A DNA stretch of 64,000 bases from Sphaerolaimus hirsutus (lineage: Eukaryota > Nematoda > Chromadorea > Monhysterida > Sphaerolaimidae). The notes beneath the pieces are model-generated. The model saw nothing but the letters and a program-made list of their open reading frames with translations, did no database searches and was not told the DNA's origin. Where the stretch lies: assembly GCA_964036195.1 (NCBI GenBank), contig OZ038450.1, positions 24,457,208 to 24,521,207 of the forward strand. The letters are read 5' to 3'. Shown here piece by piece: positions 44,601 through 56,762 of the stretch (positions are counted from its first letter, which is position 1; each line of letters begins with the position of its first letter). A program made the position numbers and the translations under genes.

Positions 44601-44956
44601 TATAGCCGTTACGCGGATCTGCATTGTGCTTCCACAGGCGATGCAAGCTGCGGGAACTGACCTGAAAGCATGTTTTGATTTCTTAATTATAAAGTAGCGA
44701 TAGGGAACCCCCTATAAACTTTGTGGATTCTGATAGAGGACATTGTGGGCTTCGCAACGGTGTAAAATATAGCTGTTACGCGGATCTGCATTGTGCTTCC
44801 ACAGGCGATGAAAACTGCGGGAACTGACCTGAAAGCACCTTTTGATTTCTTAGGTATAAAGTAGCGACGGGGAACCCCCTATAAACTTTGTGGATTCTGA
44901 TAGAGGACATTGTGGGCTTCGCAACGGTGTAAAATATAGCCGTTACGCACATCTGT
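38690..44956 (-). repeat. 167-bp satellite, block 5, about 37 monomers with higher-order structure
   Basis: It resumes mid-monomer after the hAT element. The 162-bp monomers recur at 39943, 41441 and 42939 (frame starts), exactly 1498 bp apart. Two 9-mer versions exist: one at 38612-41607 with GGACGTTGTGGG and CTAAGCAACAGTGTTAAAT variants (two nearly identical copies), another at 41608-44100. Across the hAT element the distance 33273 to 39943, less 4838 bp of insertion and duplication, is 1832 bp = eleven monomers. The array ends GCCGTTACGCACATCTGTGT at the right arm. Confidence 0.95.
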
Positions 44957-45440
44957 GTGTGGCTTGATCACCTTATGTCACCATCCCAAGTTAAAATGCT
45001 TGATTATGCTATATATAAGAGGAAACTAAAAAATGAAATATGATTTTTTTATCAGTGCTATATAGGCAACACTTTAAGAAAATAAAATTTTTCTGGGTGT
45101 GTCCAAGTTTTGGCCATCGACTTGTGGACTGACTCATATACATTCTTACGTGGTTTTAGCATAGTTTATATCCCAATTAGAATAATGTATCAGTCACATA
45201 AAATCTTAGGAATTTAATTGCATTTAAATACAAACTCCCGCTCTAAATATTTGGTATTTGCATATATTTATAAGTATTTATCTCAAGTGACCAGTACAGG
45301 CCAAGAATAGTGTAGGTATTTACATTTTATTTAGATCAATTTTACATGACCTATTTAACCCCCTGGAACTGGAATTTCTGCATTCATTTTTAAATAAATA
45401 CCTTCTGTAATAAATGATACCTTTGTGTTACACTGAAGTA

Positions 45441-46357
45441 CATGGTCGGGCCGAAAAGTCCCCGGGCAGTGCTCGCCATTCGCGCTAGGGGTAAGCTACG
45501 GTTATAAAATTGTAACACGTTAATATATCAGGTGTTTTGAGTTTTCACCCAAAATTTCGCCCCTCTAGCTCCACCCACTGCGGAACTGTGGGGGTTACAA
45601 TTTCGGTCATTCTGTACTGATGTACAAATGGTGCTCTAGCTCTACGCTGCTTTAAGTTGTGATTATGAAACTTTGGCTAGTATAAGCCACCAGTGTTGGC
45701 AATGTGCCAGCACTAACCAACATTAGCTATGATATCATAAGCCTAGTCCATATTGCCATTACTGTCACTACTCTCACTACCAAATTCATCATTCTGCCTC
45801 TACGGTTGGTCAATACAGGTTAATACAGGAGACGTTTTTCATGCACACTGCTGTTGAACACAGGTAATGTGTCCACTACAGATTAGTAATGAAACACAAA
45901 TGAAATTTAATTGACATAATAATTTACTGCACATTTCAAAACAACATTAAAATCACTGCAATACAACACAATCTCAGATGATCACCAAAAACATCCATCA
46001 CAGTGCCCACGTTTCTTGCACATCACCCTGATCTGCATATTAATTTTACCTTAATAGCAATGTTGTTGATGAAAGTGTTGAATACTATCAGCACATTGCC
46101 AACACTGGTGGCTTACACTAGCCAAAGTTTCATGATAACAACTTAAATCAGCGTTGAGCTAGAGCACCATTTGTACATCAGTACAAAATGACCGAAATTG
46201 TAACCCCCACAGTTCCGCAGTGGGTGGAGCTAGAGGGGTGAAATTTTGGGTGAAAACTCAAAACACGTGATATATTAACGTGTTAAAATTTTATAACCGT
46301 AGGTTACCCCTAGCGCGAATGGCGAGCACTGCCCGGGGACTTTTCGGCCCGACCATG
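45441..46357. mobile_element. Right-arm-only TA-inserting foldback element, 917 bp
   Basis: TIRs of about 270 bp starting CATGGTCGGGCCGAAAAGTC, almost identical in both ends, flanked by TA (45439-45440, 46358-46359). The left arm has the empty TA at 19406-19407 (GAGTTACTTC). CGGGCCGAAAAGTCCCCGGG resembles mariner termini. The 400-bp centre has no transposase. Confidence 0.87.
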
Positions 46358-46772
46358 TAACTCTAAACATACTGAAACACCAAGTAAATTTTTTATTTCC
46401 TGTTTCTTACTGAAAAAAGGTGGCGAGTACCTTATTTTTCCAACTGATAATCAATTTTTGTGAGCTAATTGCAAGCAGTGAGCCGATAAACGCGACCCAA
46501 ACTTTGTTGTTGTTTTTTCTTGCAATTAAATAGGTGCTGCATAACGATCAGCACACCCGGCAGATCACAGCACCATGGCTCTATATCCTATTAGAAGGGT
46601 CAATTTTAAGGGTGGCTTGCTGACTCACAATTTGCCAAGATCCATAAACAATACAACCCAATCGTGCTCGGAAATTCTGGTGGCGACACACTGGTTTATT
46701 GCTGATTCTCTAGAAATCTCTAGACATTCTCTAGAATCTGTTGAAACAAGTTTGAGTTTTTAACCAGAGAAA
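46358..46772. other. Right-arm mirror of 18992-19406
   Basis: No gene. Same TCTAGAGA-type words in inverse order. Confidence 0.4.
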
Positions 46773-47005
46773 TACCGTATTACCTCCAATATAAGGCATC
46801 CCTCTAATATAAGGTACCCTCTAATATAAGGTATAACTTCTGGCTATTTGGAATGCGACGATATAAATGTAAGGTATCCTCTAATATAAGGCATATCCCT
46901 AATATAGGGCGCAGCTGGCTGCGTGCCAAAACGCGCAAAATCATAAAATCGGTACCAAACATGGCTGAAAATGATGAAAATAGTGCCAAAGGGCGCTGTG
47001 ATAAC

Positions 47006-48225
47006 CAACGATGGGTAAGTTCTCAAAAAAAAAACACTTTCTGTGTTTTGAGTTTTCCAAAAATGAATACCTGTGTTTTGAGTTTTTTTCTCGAAAAAAA
47101 CTTGAGTAACTCTGTTTTTATTTCTGTGTTTTTTGTAAAAACTCGAGTTTTTTTGAGTTTTTTACTAAAAAACTCAAGTTTTTTCCCAAAGAACTCAAGT
47201 TTTTCCAAAAAAATTATGATTTACGGCATTTCGATGTGGAAACAGTGGTTTTATTATAAAATATTGGTTTTGCACATGTTTTAGCTCCACATAACATCTG
47301 TGTATTCCTTCAAGTGTCGAAAAAGTCCATACCACAATGAGGACATCCACATCACAACACCAGCATCAACAAAATGCCCAGAAATGACAATTTACGCAGT
47401 ACATAAAAATTCTTCAATGGATGTGCACTGTATGGAAGGCTACAGAATTGATTTTAACTACAACTACTGTATTACCTTGAAATGGGGGTTTATTATTTCA
47501 CCAGCAAATTTTGACAGGGGGGCTTATTTGAGGGGGGGGTTATTATTTTGTCAGAAAATTTCATAAGGATCATGGTAAATAGTAGGCATTTACATTTAAA
47601 TAGTAGTAGTCAATGTAAATAGTAGGCAGTTATAAATGTACAAACAGGATATATTTGAAATAAACGTGTAAATAGATAGCTGCACAATCTAGTACAGTCT
47701 ATGTGTAGCTGCGATGCAAATTAGCAGTAATAAATACACCGTATACTATCGATAATACATGTACATCATCCCAGAGGGGGGTATTTGGAGGGGGGGCTTA
47801 TTATTTTGCCATTCCATTTTGAGGGGGGTTAATTCGAGGTAATATGGTATACTGAAACATGTTGAAACTTAAATTGTCAATTCCACCAGGATATGTGCAA
47901 TTGTGCATGCCATCTTTAATTTCTTCTTTGTTCCATAATAAAATATGAATACATTTATGTACATATTTTTTACATATACTATACATGCAAATCTTATCTT
48001 GTTTAATTAGTTTAGCTGAATTCATGTGAATTCAACCACTTCGCTGAAAAAACTCAAAAAACTTTTCTGTGTTTCCGTGTTTCTGTGTTTCTGTGTTCTC
48101 CAAAAAAAAACTCATTTGAGTTTTGAGTTTTTCAAAATTTGTGAGTTTCCGTGTTTCTGTGTAAAACAAAAACACAGAAACTCAATGAGTTTCTGTGTTC
48201 AATTTCTGTGTTCTTTCCATCGTTG
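47006..48225. mobile_element. hAT-type element private to the right arm, 1220 bp, duplication GTGATAAC
   Basis: TIRs CAACGATGG / CCATCGTTG. Flanks GTGATAAC at 46998-47005 and 48226-48233 are identical, fit nTnnnnAn, and appear once in the left arm (GTTATCAC, 18759-18766). Ends are TTTCTGTGTTTTGAG and GAGTTTTT words. The interior is related to 1724-2506 and contains a nested family A MITE at about 47467-47852. The 143-codon frame at 46853-47284 crosses the word end and is not a gene. Confidence 0.92.
47467..47852. mobile_element. Family A MITE nested in the right-arm hAT element
   Basis: TACTGTATTACCTTGAAATG at left, GGTTAATTCGAGGTAATATGGTA at right, with GGGGGTTTATTATTTCACCAGC words and the family A middle (CAGGATATATTTGAAATAAA). 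Absent from the related copy at 1724-2506, so it inserted after those copies diverged. Confidence 0.8.
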
Positions 48226-48484
48226 GTGATAACTCTTTGTCGACTTCTGCCATTTTGTAGTGATACATTAAATACCACCTATTTCGTACATTCCTATTTG
48301 AAAAAATGAATTGTATCGTTGTTCACTGTTGGAAAAAAATTCTTTAAAATCTGGTGAAAATAATTGAAGGTACCCTCCAATATAAGGTACCGTATAATAC
48401 AAGGCATAACTTTTGGCTCGAAAAATCTGACGAAAAGGTATACCTATAATATAAAGTATACCTTACATTAGAGGTAATACGGTA

Positions 48485-49177
48485 ATATGTTTTCAGTTAA
48501 GTCAACAGTAGTGAGGTAATTGAGTCTTTATTCTGGTGCCAGTCCCCCATGTAGAGTCAAAAGTCAAGAGTAAAGTAAAATGACAAATTAACAGTTAACA
48601 GTGAGTAAAGAATCAAGAGCAAAGTCAAAAAAAAAAATAAAATGTCAAATGGAAAGTCAAGAGCAGAAAAGTAAAGTTCTGAATAAAGCTAAAAGTCAAG
48701 ATTAAAGTACTTGTCCACGTGTGGACTGGCGCCCGGTAAACTTCAGGAATTACCTTTTTAACTACTGTATTTCCTCGAAAAAAACCCAGGGAATTTATTA
48801 TTTCGCCAGCAAATTTTGAGGGGGTTAATTCGAGGTGGGGGGGGTTATTATTTCGCCAGAAACTTGTGTAATTCCACACACAGGGGTGGCACAATTCAAT
48901 ATGGGTAGTAAGAGAGGTGCCCCTGTCAGTGGTATTCCAATCACATTACATATACAATAGTCCATATACAATATACTATTGCATATACAATAGGAGGATA
49001 TAGGCCTCACCAGCGAGGACTATTTACTCCCAGTCGGCGGATATAGTCCTTGAGGACTTTATCCACCCAGGGGGGCAATATCCATGGGGGATAGCGTAAG
49101 TAACCCGTTAGAGAGATGTACATATATGTGAGCGTTTATCGACATATGTATGTACATAGACCCGGTAATAGGTACAT
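48485..49177. mobile_element. Right-arm mirror of 17818-18506
   Basis: Contains the GGTGCCAGTCC small MITE (48535-48733) and a half family A MITE (about 48765-48865). The rest has no supportable gene. Confidence 0.6.
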
Positions 49178-49185
49178 GTCGTAAT

Positions 49186-50198
49186 CAGGGTTGGTTTTAT
49201 AAAAATCATTTGTATATAAATTGTATAAAAATTGTATAAAAATGTATTTTATTTTAATTTTATTCTTGTTTCATTTTATTTTATTCCAAAATAATAATAA
49301 AATAATAAAATGGACCATTTTACAAAAATTTTACAAAAATTTTACAGAAATTTTACAAAAAATCAGAATCTTGCATGCAAGGTCAGAAAAATGTGATAAT
49401 TAGACCTAAACATGAAAAACATGTGACAAATTTTTTCATTACTTTGCAAAGGTTGCATGCAGTAGATATTGTTAGCTAGTTGCAAGTGTTAAGTTACAAT
49501 TATCGATAAGAATGGTTTGCATTTTCAGTAGAAGGATTACTGGAGTGTGCTGGGCGCATTTGTAAAACATCATGCAAAGTGTCAATTGTCATGACAAATG
49601 TAGTAAAGAGTCAATTGGCATCTCAAATGTCAAGCAAAGTATAATTGTCATGACAAGTGTTGTGCAGAGTGTAAATTGTGTATCTAAATCTTTTGTTTTG
49701 GTATCCAAACCTTATAATTTGGTATCCAAATCTTATGTTGTGGTATCCAAATGTTCACATAAGATTTGGTTACAAAAACAACAAGATTTGGATACAAAAG
49801 ATAAGATTTGGATAGAATTTGCTTTACAGTTTCCGCTTTAATTTATATTTGTCATGATAATTGACACTTTACTTAACATTTTCATGAAAATTGACACTCT
49901 CCATTCCATTTCATATGACATTTTGACACTTTACATGGCTTGGGACTGCCCCAGCTCCGTGAATGAACAGGTTGAACTATAAACAACATAAAAAGATTTT
50001 ACAAAAATATGAATTTTTATACAATTTTTACAAAAATATGAATATGTAGACAATTTTACAAAAATTTTACAAAAATTCAAATTTTTGTACAATTTTTATT
50101 TTTATTTTGAAATTTTCCATTTTATTTTATTGTATTCTTCACTTTTCCATTTTATTTTTATTTTATTTTTATTCTTTTCTGAGATTTTGCCAACCCTG
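49186..50198. mobile_element. hAT-type MITE, right-arm copy of 16789-17809
   Basis: CAGGGTTGGTTTTATAAAAA to GAGATTTTGCCAACCCTG, 1013 bp. Flanks GTCGTAAT and GTCATAAT differ by one base, against identical flanks on the left, so one base mutated after the arm duplication. Confidence 0.88.
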
Positions 50199-50287
50199 GT
50201 CATAATACATTTCTTGTTTTTCACATGTGTTCTGCTTCACATGGTTCACAAATTGACATTTGTTGTATATATCTTTTTACACTGAAT

Positions 50288-51389
50288 TCGGGTGGCGCTT
50301 GTTCAATATCGTGCGGCTACGCGTCATCACCATAGACACAACAAAAAATTGGTGTGTGGATGCGCGGTGAAGCGTTGGGAAGTGTCTTCATGCCAACACT
50401 TCCCGAACGCTTCACCAAGCTGCCAGCGCTTCCACACACATCACGAAAATCTGCGTGAAGGCACTTCACGCTTCTTAATATGGCGCTCCCACACAAATGT
50501 ATACGCGGGGGAAGCGTGTGGAAGCGGCAGCGCCGTGAAGTGTCTTCCACATGTTTGGATGCGCGTGAAGCGCGTGGTGAAGCTAGGTGAAGCGTGTGGA
50601 AGACACTTCACCCAGAATCTCGTGATGTTGATGGAAGCGGGTGGAAGCACACTGCTTCACCCGCATCCAGCCCGCTTCCTTACGCATCACGGATCCATTT
50701 TTTGCTGTGAGACTAGTGCGCACACTTGTTCCTCCTTCCTATGGGGGCCGTCCCAAACCCTGTAAAGTGTAAAGTACAGTGTCAAATGTAAAGTAAAATC
50801 AAATTCCAATCTTATTTTTTGTATCTAAATCTTATGTTTTTGTATCCAAATCTTATGTCAAGAAGTAATTTTTTTTAAAAAGATTTTGTATTATTTTTAT
50901 ATATTTTTTTTAAATTTGTTTTTATTTTATTTCATTTTTTATTACTTTTTTATTTTTTTTTATTAATTTTTTGATTGTTTTTATTTTTTTATTTTTTTTT
51001 AATTTGATTTTTATTTTTTATTTTTTTAATTTTTTTATTATATTAAAAACTTTAAAAGAATAAATCAATAAAAAAATTAAAAAAAATAAAATAAAATAAA
51101 ATTCTTGACAGAAGATTTGGATACAAAACATAAGATTTGGATACAAAAAAATAGATTAGGATAAAGAATTGACACTTGACTTTACATTTTACTTTACATT
51201 TGACACTTTGCATAACATTTGACACTTTACTTTACATTTGACACTTTGCATGACAATTGACATTTGACTTGGCACTTTACTTTACACTTTACAGGGCTTG
51301 GGACCGCCCCCATAGGAAGGAGGAACGAGTGTGCGCACTAGGCTATGGTGATGACGCATAGATGCACGATATTGGACAACGCATTCGGG
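50288..51389. mobile_element. Composite MITE, right-arm copy of 15612-16700
   Basis: Same outer CAATATCGTGCGGC ends, GC-rich GTGTGGAAG / CTTCACC words (50330-50700), nested CTAGTGCGCACA MITE (about 50711-51340) and A/T core (50870-51110). The 157-codon frame 50292-50765 is the counterpart of the left one and is kept only because the DNA is duplicated. Confidence 0.72.
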
Positions 51390-51829
51390 TGGGGGTATTT
51401 CGAGGGCGGTTTATTATTTCCCCATGATTTTCAGACCTGGGGGTATTTCGAGGGGGGTCAATTCAAGGGGGGTTTATTCGAGAAAATACGGTATTTACCA
51501 TATTTCTTCTAATGGAATCACCGTTAAATTTATTGTTAACTTGTTATACTCCAGTCACTTTACACCCTGCACGCGTGGTTCCTGTTGGAAGCGTGCCAAC
51601 TTTTTTTACGCATGCAATATTTATAAAAAAGTTGAAAAAGTCATCGCTGTTATAACGCTATACGTTAACTCATTCACAACGATGATTTTCTTCATCTTTC
51701 ACACAAAAATCGCATGCTTTATCATCATTGGCACGCTTCCAACGAGAGACATAAATCAGTGTGAGGGCAGAGTATCATGTCCTCAGAGTATACCTGTCAT
51801 TCTATTGGAGGTGCCATTCTACCGTAAAA
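51390..51829. mobile_element. Right-arm mirror of 15186-15611
   Basis: Half family A MITE (to about 51495, ending GAGAAAATACGGTA), then unassigned sequence with the inverted AAAGTTGGC / GCCAATGATG pair. Confidence 0.5.
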
Positions 51830-52275
51830 TGCTCTATTAAGGCGACTGTCACTTAATTGTTTTCAGCAAATTTTGGGGGTCACATTGTTGGAGGGGTCGC
51901 TTTATTGAAGGGGGTTGCATTGTATTTTTCAACAACTCAACAACTAAACTGTTCATGTAACTCTAGTATGAGCGTGGCATTGTAAAGCAATATTGAAAAG
52001 TAACAATCACCACAAAACCACAAAATTTGATAAATACTTAATACTCGGGTTCAACGATATGTTGATGTTCAATGATACCGAATTAGCGGCATCCGAAGTT
52101 TGCGACATCATTTTCTTACGTCTGTTTTTTTTGTTTGTTTTTAGCTTTTCTTTTAGATCGCATTATTGGAGAGGGTCGCATACGCATTATACTCACACAA
52201 CGTGCCCAAGGGGGTCGTACTATTGGAGGGGTCACTTTATTGGAGGGGGGTCGTACTAATAGAGCATTTACGGTA
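51830..52275. mobile_element. TACCGTA MITE family C, right-arm copy
   Basis: TACCGTAAAATGCTCTATTA to CTAATAGAGCATTTACGGTA. It has an extra word block near 52165-52190 (GGAGAGGGTCGCATACGCAT) absent on the left, which changes the local reading frames; this argues against a coding role. Confidence 0.83.
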
Positions 52276-52609
52276 TTTGAAGCTACGATTTTATTTTTTC
52301 ACCAATATTTTTTTCATTTGAATGTGATTCTATTTTTAATGAAACTTGAGTGATATTTTTATATTTATCGGATGATCATCTTGAAATTCAATAGGGATAT
52401 TTGAATAGAACGACCATTCTCATCATAAATTTCTTTATATTTATGTATCTTGGCACCCTCCCAAAATAGTTTCTGCCTAACATTATATTGTTTTCATGAG
52501 TAAAAACAACGTACCAAAACCTGCCTTTAATGGAGGTGCTCTCATATTTGAGGCATCCTATTAGAAGAAATTCGGTATTCTATTGATTCACATAGGCATC
52601 ACTAAATCA
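52276..52609. other. Right-arm mirror of 14424-14757
   Basis: AT-rich, no gene, repeat or RNA supported. Confidence 0.4.
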
Positions 52610-52815
52610 CTATGTGCTTCCAGAAATGATTGACTTTATTTTGATCACAAAAAGTGACAGAAGGTTCATAAAGCACACGCCAATGAACAGCTCGAAGTAG
52701 CCGCACAGGGCGGCCAGTATGGAGGCAATGTTGAATTTCTGACGCTCAGTTATCTGAGAAATGTCAATCGGTTTGGTTTTCATTTGATGGCCACTATACT
52801 CTATACTCGGTAGAC
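52610..52815 (-). pseudogene. Possible DEG/ENaC-type channel C-terminal fragment (right arm)
   Basis: Counterpart of 14218-14423 with the same translation, including ILAALCGYFELFIGVCF. The preceding word-repeat DNA shows several substitutions between arms while this frame shows none at the protein level. Only about 70 codons are involved, so that may be chance. No upstream exon is seen in this arm either. Confidence 0.33.
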
Positions 52816-53971
52816 CAGAGTTTTTCAAAGTACTGAACTTTTTTCAAAGTGAATGTAAACGTAAAGTATTTTATTTTTACTCACCCCGGAATACCGAAAA
52901 CAAATAATTTTTTACTATTACACTGTGTAAAAGGTGAGTATACTAACGATGGCAAAAAAGATTCGAAAATTCGAAAATGGTTTTGAATTTTCAAATTTTT
53001 TTGAACTTTTTCAATTTTTACTTTACCTGTAGAAAAAACACACACTTAAAAATCGATTTTTTTTCTAAAAAAAAAATTGAAAATTCAGAAATTTGAAAAC
53101 GATTTCGAATTTTTGTATCTTTTTCCATATTGTTGGTTGAAAATGCATAGAAAATGCAAAAACAGAATAGACAACATTGATTTAACGTAAATATATTTTT
53201 AGCATCGAATGAAGAATGTACAGATGTTTCATGTTTTACAGCTTTGAAGGCTTATTCACGTGTATTCAATAATCACCAGAAAAATTTGAAAATGCAATAA
53301 TTGGAAGCAAAAAAATTCAAAAAGTAATTAAAAAGATACAAAAATTCGAAAAGTAATCAAAACGATTCGAAAATTCGAAAACTAAATTCGATAATTCGAA
53401 ATCTATTTTTTGGAAAAAAGTTGAAATTCGCAAAGTCATTTTAGAATAAATACTCAAACATTTAAATACTTTTTCCCTGAGGGTTTGCAATCGTTAGAGT
53501 CAAGACGTGAATACCAGTATTTTTACTCAGGGAAAACATAAAAGCAGGTCATTTTATGACTTTTTTACCTAAGAAGACATAAAAATGCGTAGAAGTAAAG
53601 GTGATAGTCATCACTTTACTTTCCCTACCCATCGCAACTTATATAATTTCCGCTGCCACTTTTGCAACCATTTCAATTCGTTGGAATGGTTTTTGCTTTT
53701 TATGCACCCCCAAAAGGTTTATCAATTATGTTTTCTGTGCTCGCGTACTTTCAAAAAGTACACGAGTAACTGAGTACTGGTATTTTTATTGGGAGGAAAC
53801 ATAAAAGTATTTATGCAGTACTCAAGTATATGTATTTATTGAGAAAATGAAAATATGTTTTCACTACACACTTTACACTATACATTTTTTCTTGAGAAAG
53901 TTTCTAATCCAGTAAAGTAGGGTATGGCATGATATGATATTGTAACGAATATTGGCTGTGTTCTAATGTGA
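52816..53971. repeat. Right-arm mirror of the TTCGAATTTT word region
   Basis: AGTACT and TTCGAA word blocks in inverse order to 13062-14217. Frames at 53585-53804 differ slightly from the left counterpart and have no family signature. Confidence 0.5.
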
Positions 53972-54376
53972 AATAAAGGGCCGGCTTATATAATCGAGCT
54001 TTTGTTGACATCTGGATTCCATCGATTTTTCTCACTCCCCAAACATGTACCTAGTGGTAAGTGGTGTTTTTGTCCTCCAGGAACTTGCCGCCACCCTATG
54101 GGGATCTGGCAATTGTTCCTGTCATGCCTAGGAATATTTTCCCGTCCATCAAACTACGTTCAAGCAAAACACGATGCAAAAGCACGCGGAGGGCACCGGT
54201 CAGTAACAGGCTGCTGCACAGACATGACGAGTGAAGGCTATGTGGGTTGAGAAACAGTTAAATTTTTGGTAATTGTTTTTTTTGTAAAATATCTGACACA
54301 TGCTTGGGGAGTGAGAAAAAATTGATGGTATCCAGATGTCATCAAAAGCTCAATTATATTAGCTGGCTCTTTATAA
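53972..54376. mobile_element. MITE, right-arm copy of 12658-13061
   Basis: TATATAATCGAGCTTTTGTT..TCACTCCCCAAACATGT ends as on the left; two small changes in the GC-richer middle. Confidence 0.83.
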
Positions 54377-54708
54377 ATAGGTACTTATATGCCTAAATAT
54401 ATTCTGTTTAGTCACGTTTATTACTAGTTTTGGGTATGTAAAATCCTATACTTTACTATGATCATTCACAAAATTTTCTGAAAAAATAATAAAACCCCCC
54501 TCGAATTAACCTGCCTCAAAATTTGATGGCAAAATGATAAATTCCCCGGGGGTATCTCGCAGAAATACGGAATTGTATGGGGATTCAGACCAGCTCTTTG
54601 GGAAAAAGCAGGCTGTTCAGTTTTGCCAATAAAACTATTTTTAGACTTGTGCACTTTTGAAATGAAACTATCCAGTTGTCGGAGATGAACTTGTGCTCTT
54701 TTAAGGGG
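54377..54708. mobile_element. Truncated family A MITE and flank, right arm
   Basis: Mirror of 12336-12657; ends CGCAGAAATACGGAATTG near 54576. The rest is unassigned. Confidence 0.55.
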
Positions 54709-55247
54709 CTATTTACAAGGGCCCCGGCCGGGGACCAGTAACCGGCAAAAAATAGTTTTTTCAAAAGTCAATGATTGGTGTGTATGGTTTGTTTGTATGT
54801 TAATTAGGTTAATCAACACCAAATTAGCATGCGCAAAATTTCTGCAAAAACGTTAACATGCTGACATATTTTCTTTGGGACGGAGTATAAATTTAGTTCG
54901 ATTTGTCTTAAATTTTGGCATACATGTACTCCTTTAGTGATCGACCAAAATTTAAGTATAAATAAAATAAGATTCACTAACCGCTCTGAGCTTAAATTTG
55001 GCATGCATACTCACCAAATGAAGGAGTACACGCATGCCAAATTTGAGTCAAATCAAACTAAATTTATACGCCATCCCAAAGAAAATATGTCAGCATGTGT
55101 AACGGTCTTGCAGAAATTTTGCAAATGCTTATTTGATGTTAATTAACCTAATTAACACACAAACAACCCATACACACCAATCATTGACTTTTGAAATTTT
55201 TATTTTTTTGCCGGGTTCCGGTCCCCAGCCGGGGCCTATGTAAATAG
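54709..55247. mobile_element. Foldback MITE, right-arm copy of 11801-12335
   Basis: Both 250-bp inverted arms are intact (CTATTTACAAGGGCCCCGGC to GGGGCCTATGTAAATAG). A transcript would form a long hairpin. Confidence 0.87.
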
Positions 55248-55721
55248 CCAAAAGTGGGTACTTTTCTACATTTTCCATGTAAAAGTGGGTACTTTTTTCA
55301 TGGAAAATGTAAAAGCTACTAATTTTTACATGTGAGAGCGATTTTTACACTGGAAGTTGCAAAAGATGTCGTTTTTTAGTGATCAATTAGTATATATTTT
55401 AGAAAAATGATATGATTTCTTCAAGATTTTCTTATTTTAGCAACAAAAAATTGTGATTTTAGGAACAAAAAATACATTTTCTGTACACGGGTACTTTTCA
55501 AAAGTACGAGTACAGGTGAGTACCGGGTACTTTAAAAAAAGTACATGTATATGTATTTACAGAGAACTAGAGTATATGTATTTTTCGAGTAAATGTAAAT
55601 ACATTTTAACAGTGTTGAAAAGAAACTCTTCAATTACAGACAGTGGCACTGAACACATTGACATTGACAACAGAGAACACGATCCTGTAACATTAGTGGC
55701 TAATAATTTGGTTTAATGGTT
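55248..55721. repeat. Right-arm mirror of 11328-11800
   Basis: TTTTACATGG and AAGTACCCG words. The 87-codon frame 55453-55716 is a frame through these words and is broken on the left. Confidence 0.45.
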
Positions 55722-56107
55722 TACCGTATTTCCTCGATACCCCCCAGGGGTTTATTTTTTCAGAGTGAGATTTTTGAGGGGGGGTATTTCGAGGGGAGGC
55801 GGGTTATTCGATGGTGAGGGTTTAGTATTTCACAAAAAAATTTTACTTCCAGTACTAATTTGTTTTTTTTTAACGTACAGAGACGTAGAAAAATGCAACA
55901 AAAACCACCATTTAAAAGAGTCTACAGACTTAAATAATTATGTTTTTAACGTGTGTTATGCATTGCCAGATCACAAACCGCTTTTGTCATGTACATTCTG
56001 TTTACACTCAATTGGGGGGTATTTCGTGGGGGGGGGGCGGTTATTTTTTCATAGTGCCCATTTCGAGGGGGTTATTTCGAGGGGTGGTATTTCGCGGAAA
56101 TACGGTA
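55722..56107. mobile_element. TACCGTA MITE family A variant, right-arm copy
   Basis: TACCGTATTTCCTCGATACC to GCGGAAATACGGTA; mirror of 10946-11327. Confidence 0.82.
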
Positions 56108-56762
56108 ACTTGGATAAGCAGCGGGCTGTCGCTGTCAGCACCTCATCTAATGTGGAAAGTGTTTCAGGAAACCTGACTGCTGTCAAATGTACATGTCAAA
56201 CTAAAGTCACCGTTTGTCCAATGCTGGGGCCCTTAGCCAACTGGATGAGACGCGGCGCGAGCGGATCCTGCACTTGAGTCTGTTCCATGGCTGCGGCGAT
56301 CTTCCTCCTCACACAGGGCACGTTCACAGAATTCATATCCGTCGCACCCACCTGTGGCCAGTCCCAGTGAAACCTGTAAACGACCCCGGAATATGTAAGA
56401 CCCAGTAAAGTATCAAATGTCATGTAAAAGACTCTGTAAAGTATTCAAACATCCAAATTCTATAGTATCCAAATCTTTTATCTTTATATCCAAATCTTAT
56501 GTTAACATAAGATTTGGATAAAATAGAATAATATTTGGATACCTTATAGTTGAGCTCGAACTCGACTCACTCGACTCGCTACTCGAGGGTAAAATTGGGT
56601 GCCGACTCGACTCGGCTGACTCGACCGGAAAAATATGGCCCTGAGCCTGACTTGAGGCTCGAGGTATTTGCTAGACTCAACTCGAAGTTTTTGCAAATTT
56701 CGAGTCAGGGTTCCCCATTGAATTACGTCCAAACACATCAATTTTTGTATGAATTTTTAACA
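56108..56762. other. Right-arm mirror of 10295-10945
   Basis: Holds the GC-rich exon-like segment (56196-56390), ATCCAAATCTTATG words around a TTAACATAAG palindrome, and the GACTCGAG block (56545-56710). No annotated gene. Confidence 0.45.

Larger units (their letters stand above)
46773..48484. mobile_element. TACCGTA MITE family B, right-arm copy, split by a hAT element
   Basis: Starts TACCGTATTACCTCCAATAT and ends CATTAGAGGTAATACGGTA. Without the 1220-bp insertion and one 8-bp duplication it is 484 bp, against 485 bp for the left copy 18507-18991. Confidence 0.88.

Noticed and set aside
20751-44624. Ladder of about fifty 60-codon ORFs every 167 bp as a gene family
   Set aside because: The frames follow the satellite period (167 is not a multiple of three, so each lies in a new frame). 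They overlap the next by 16 bases, and they are broken in several monomers (for example those with AAAATTAAGCC). They reflect DNA homogenisation, not protein selection.
20588-44956. CENP-B box in the satellite
   Set aside because: The nearest match, CTTCGCAACGGTGTAAA, lacks the A and CGGG positions of nTTCGnnnnAnnCGGGn, so I do not claim one.
20588-44956. CRISPR array
   Set aside because: Repeats are 167 bp head-to-tail without unique short spacers, in an animal-type genome.
46853-47284. 143-codon + frame
   Set aside because: Crosses the junction between the family B MITE and the hAT element; the left arm has no such frame.
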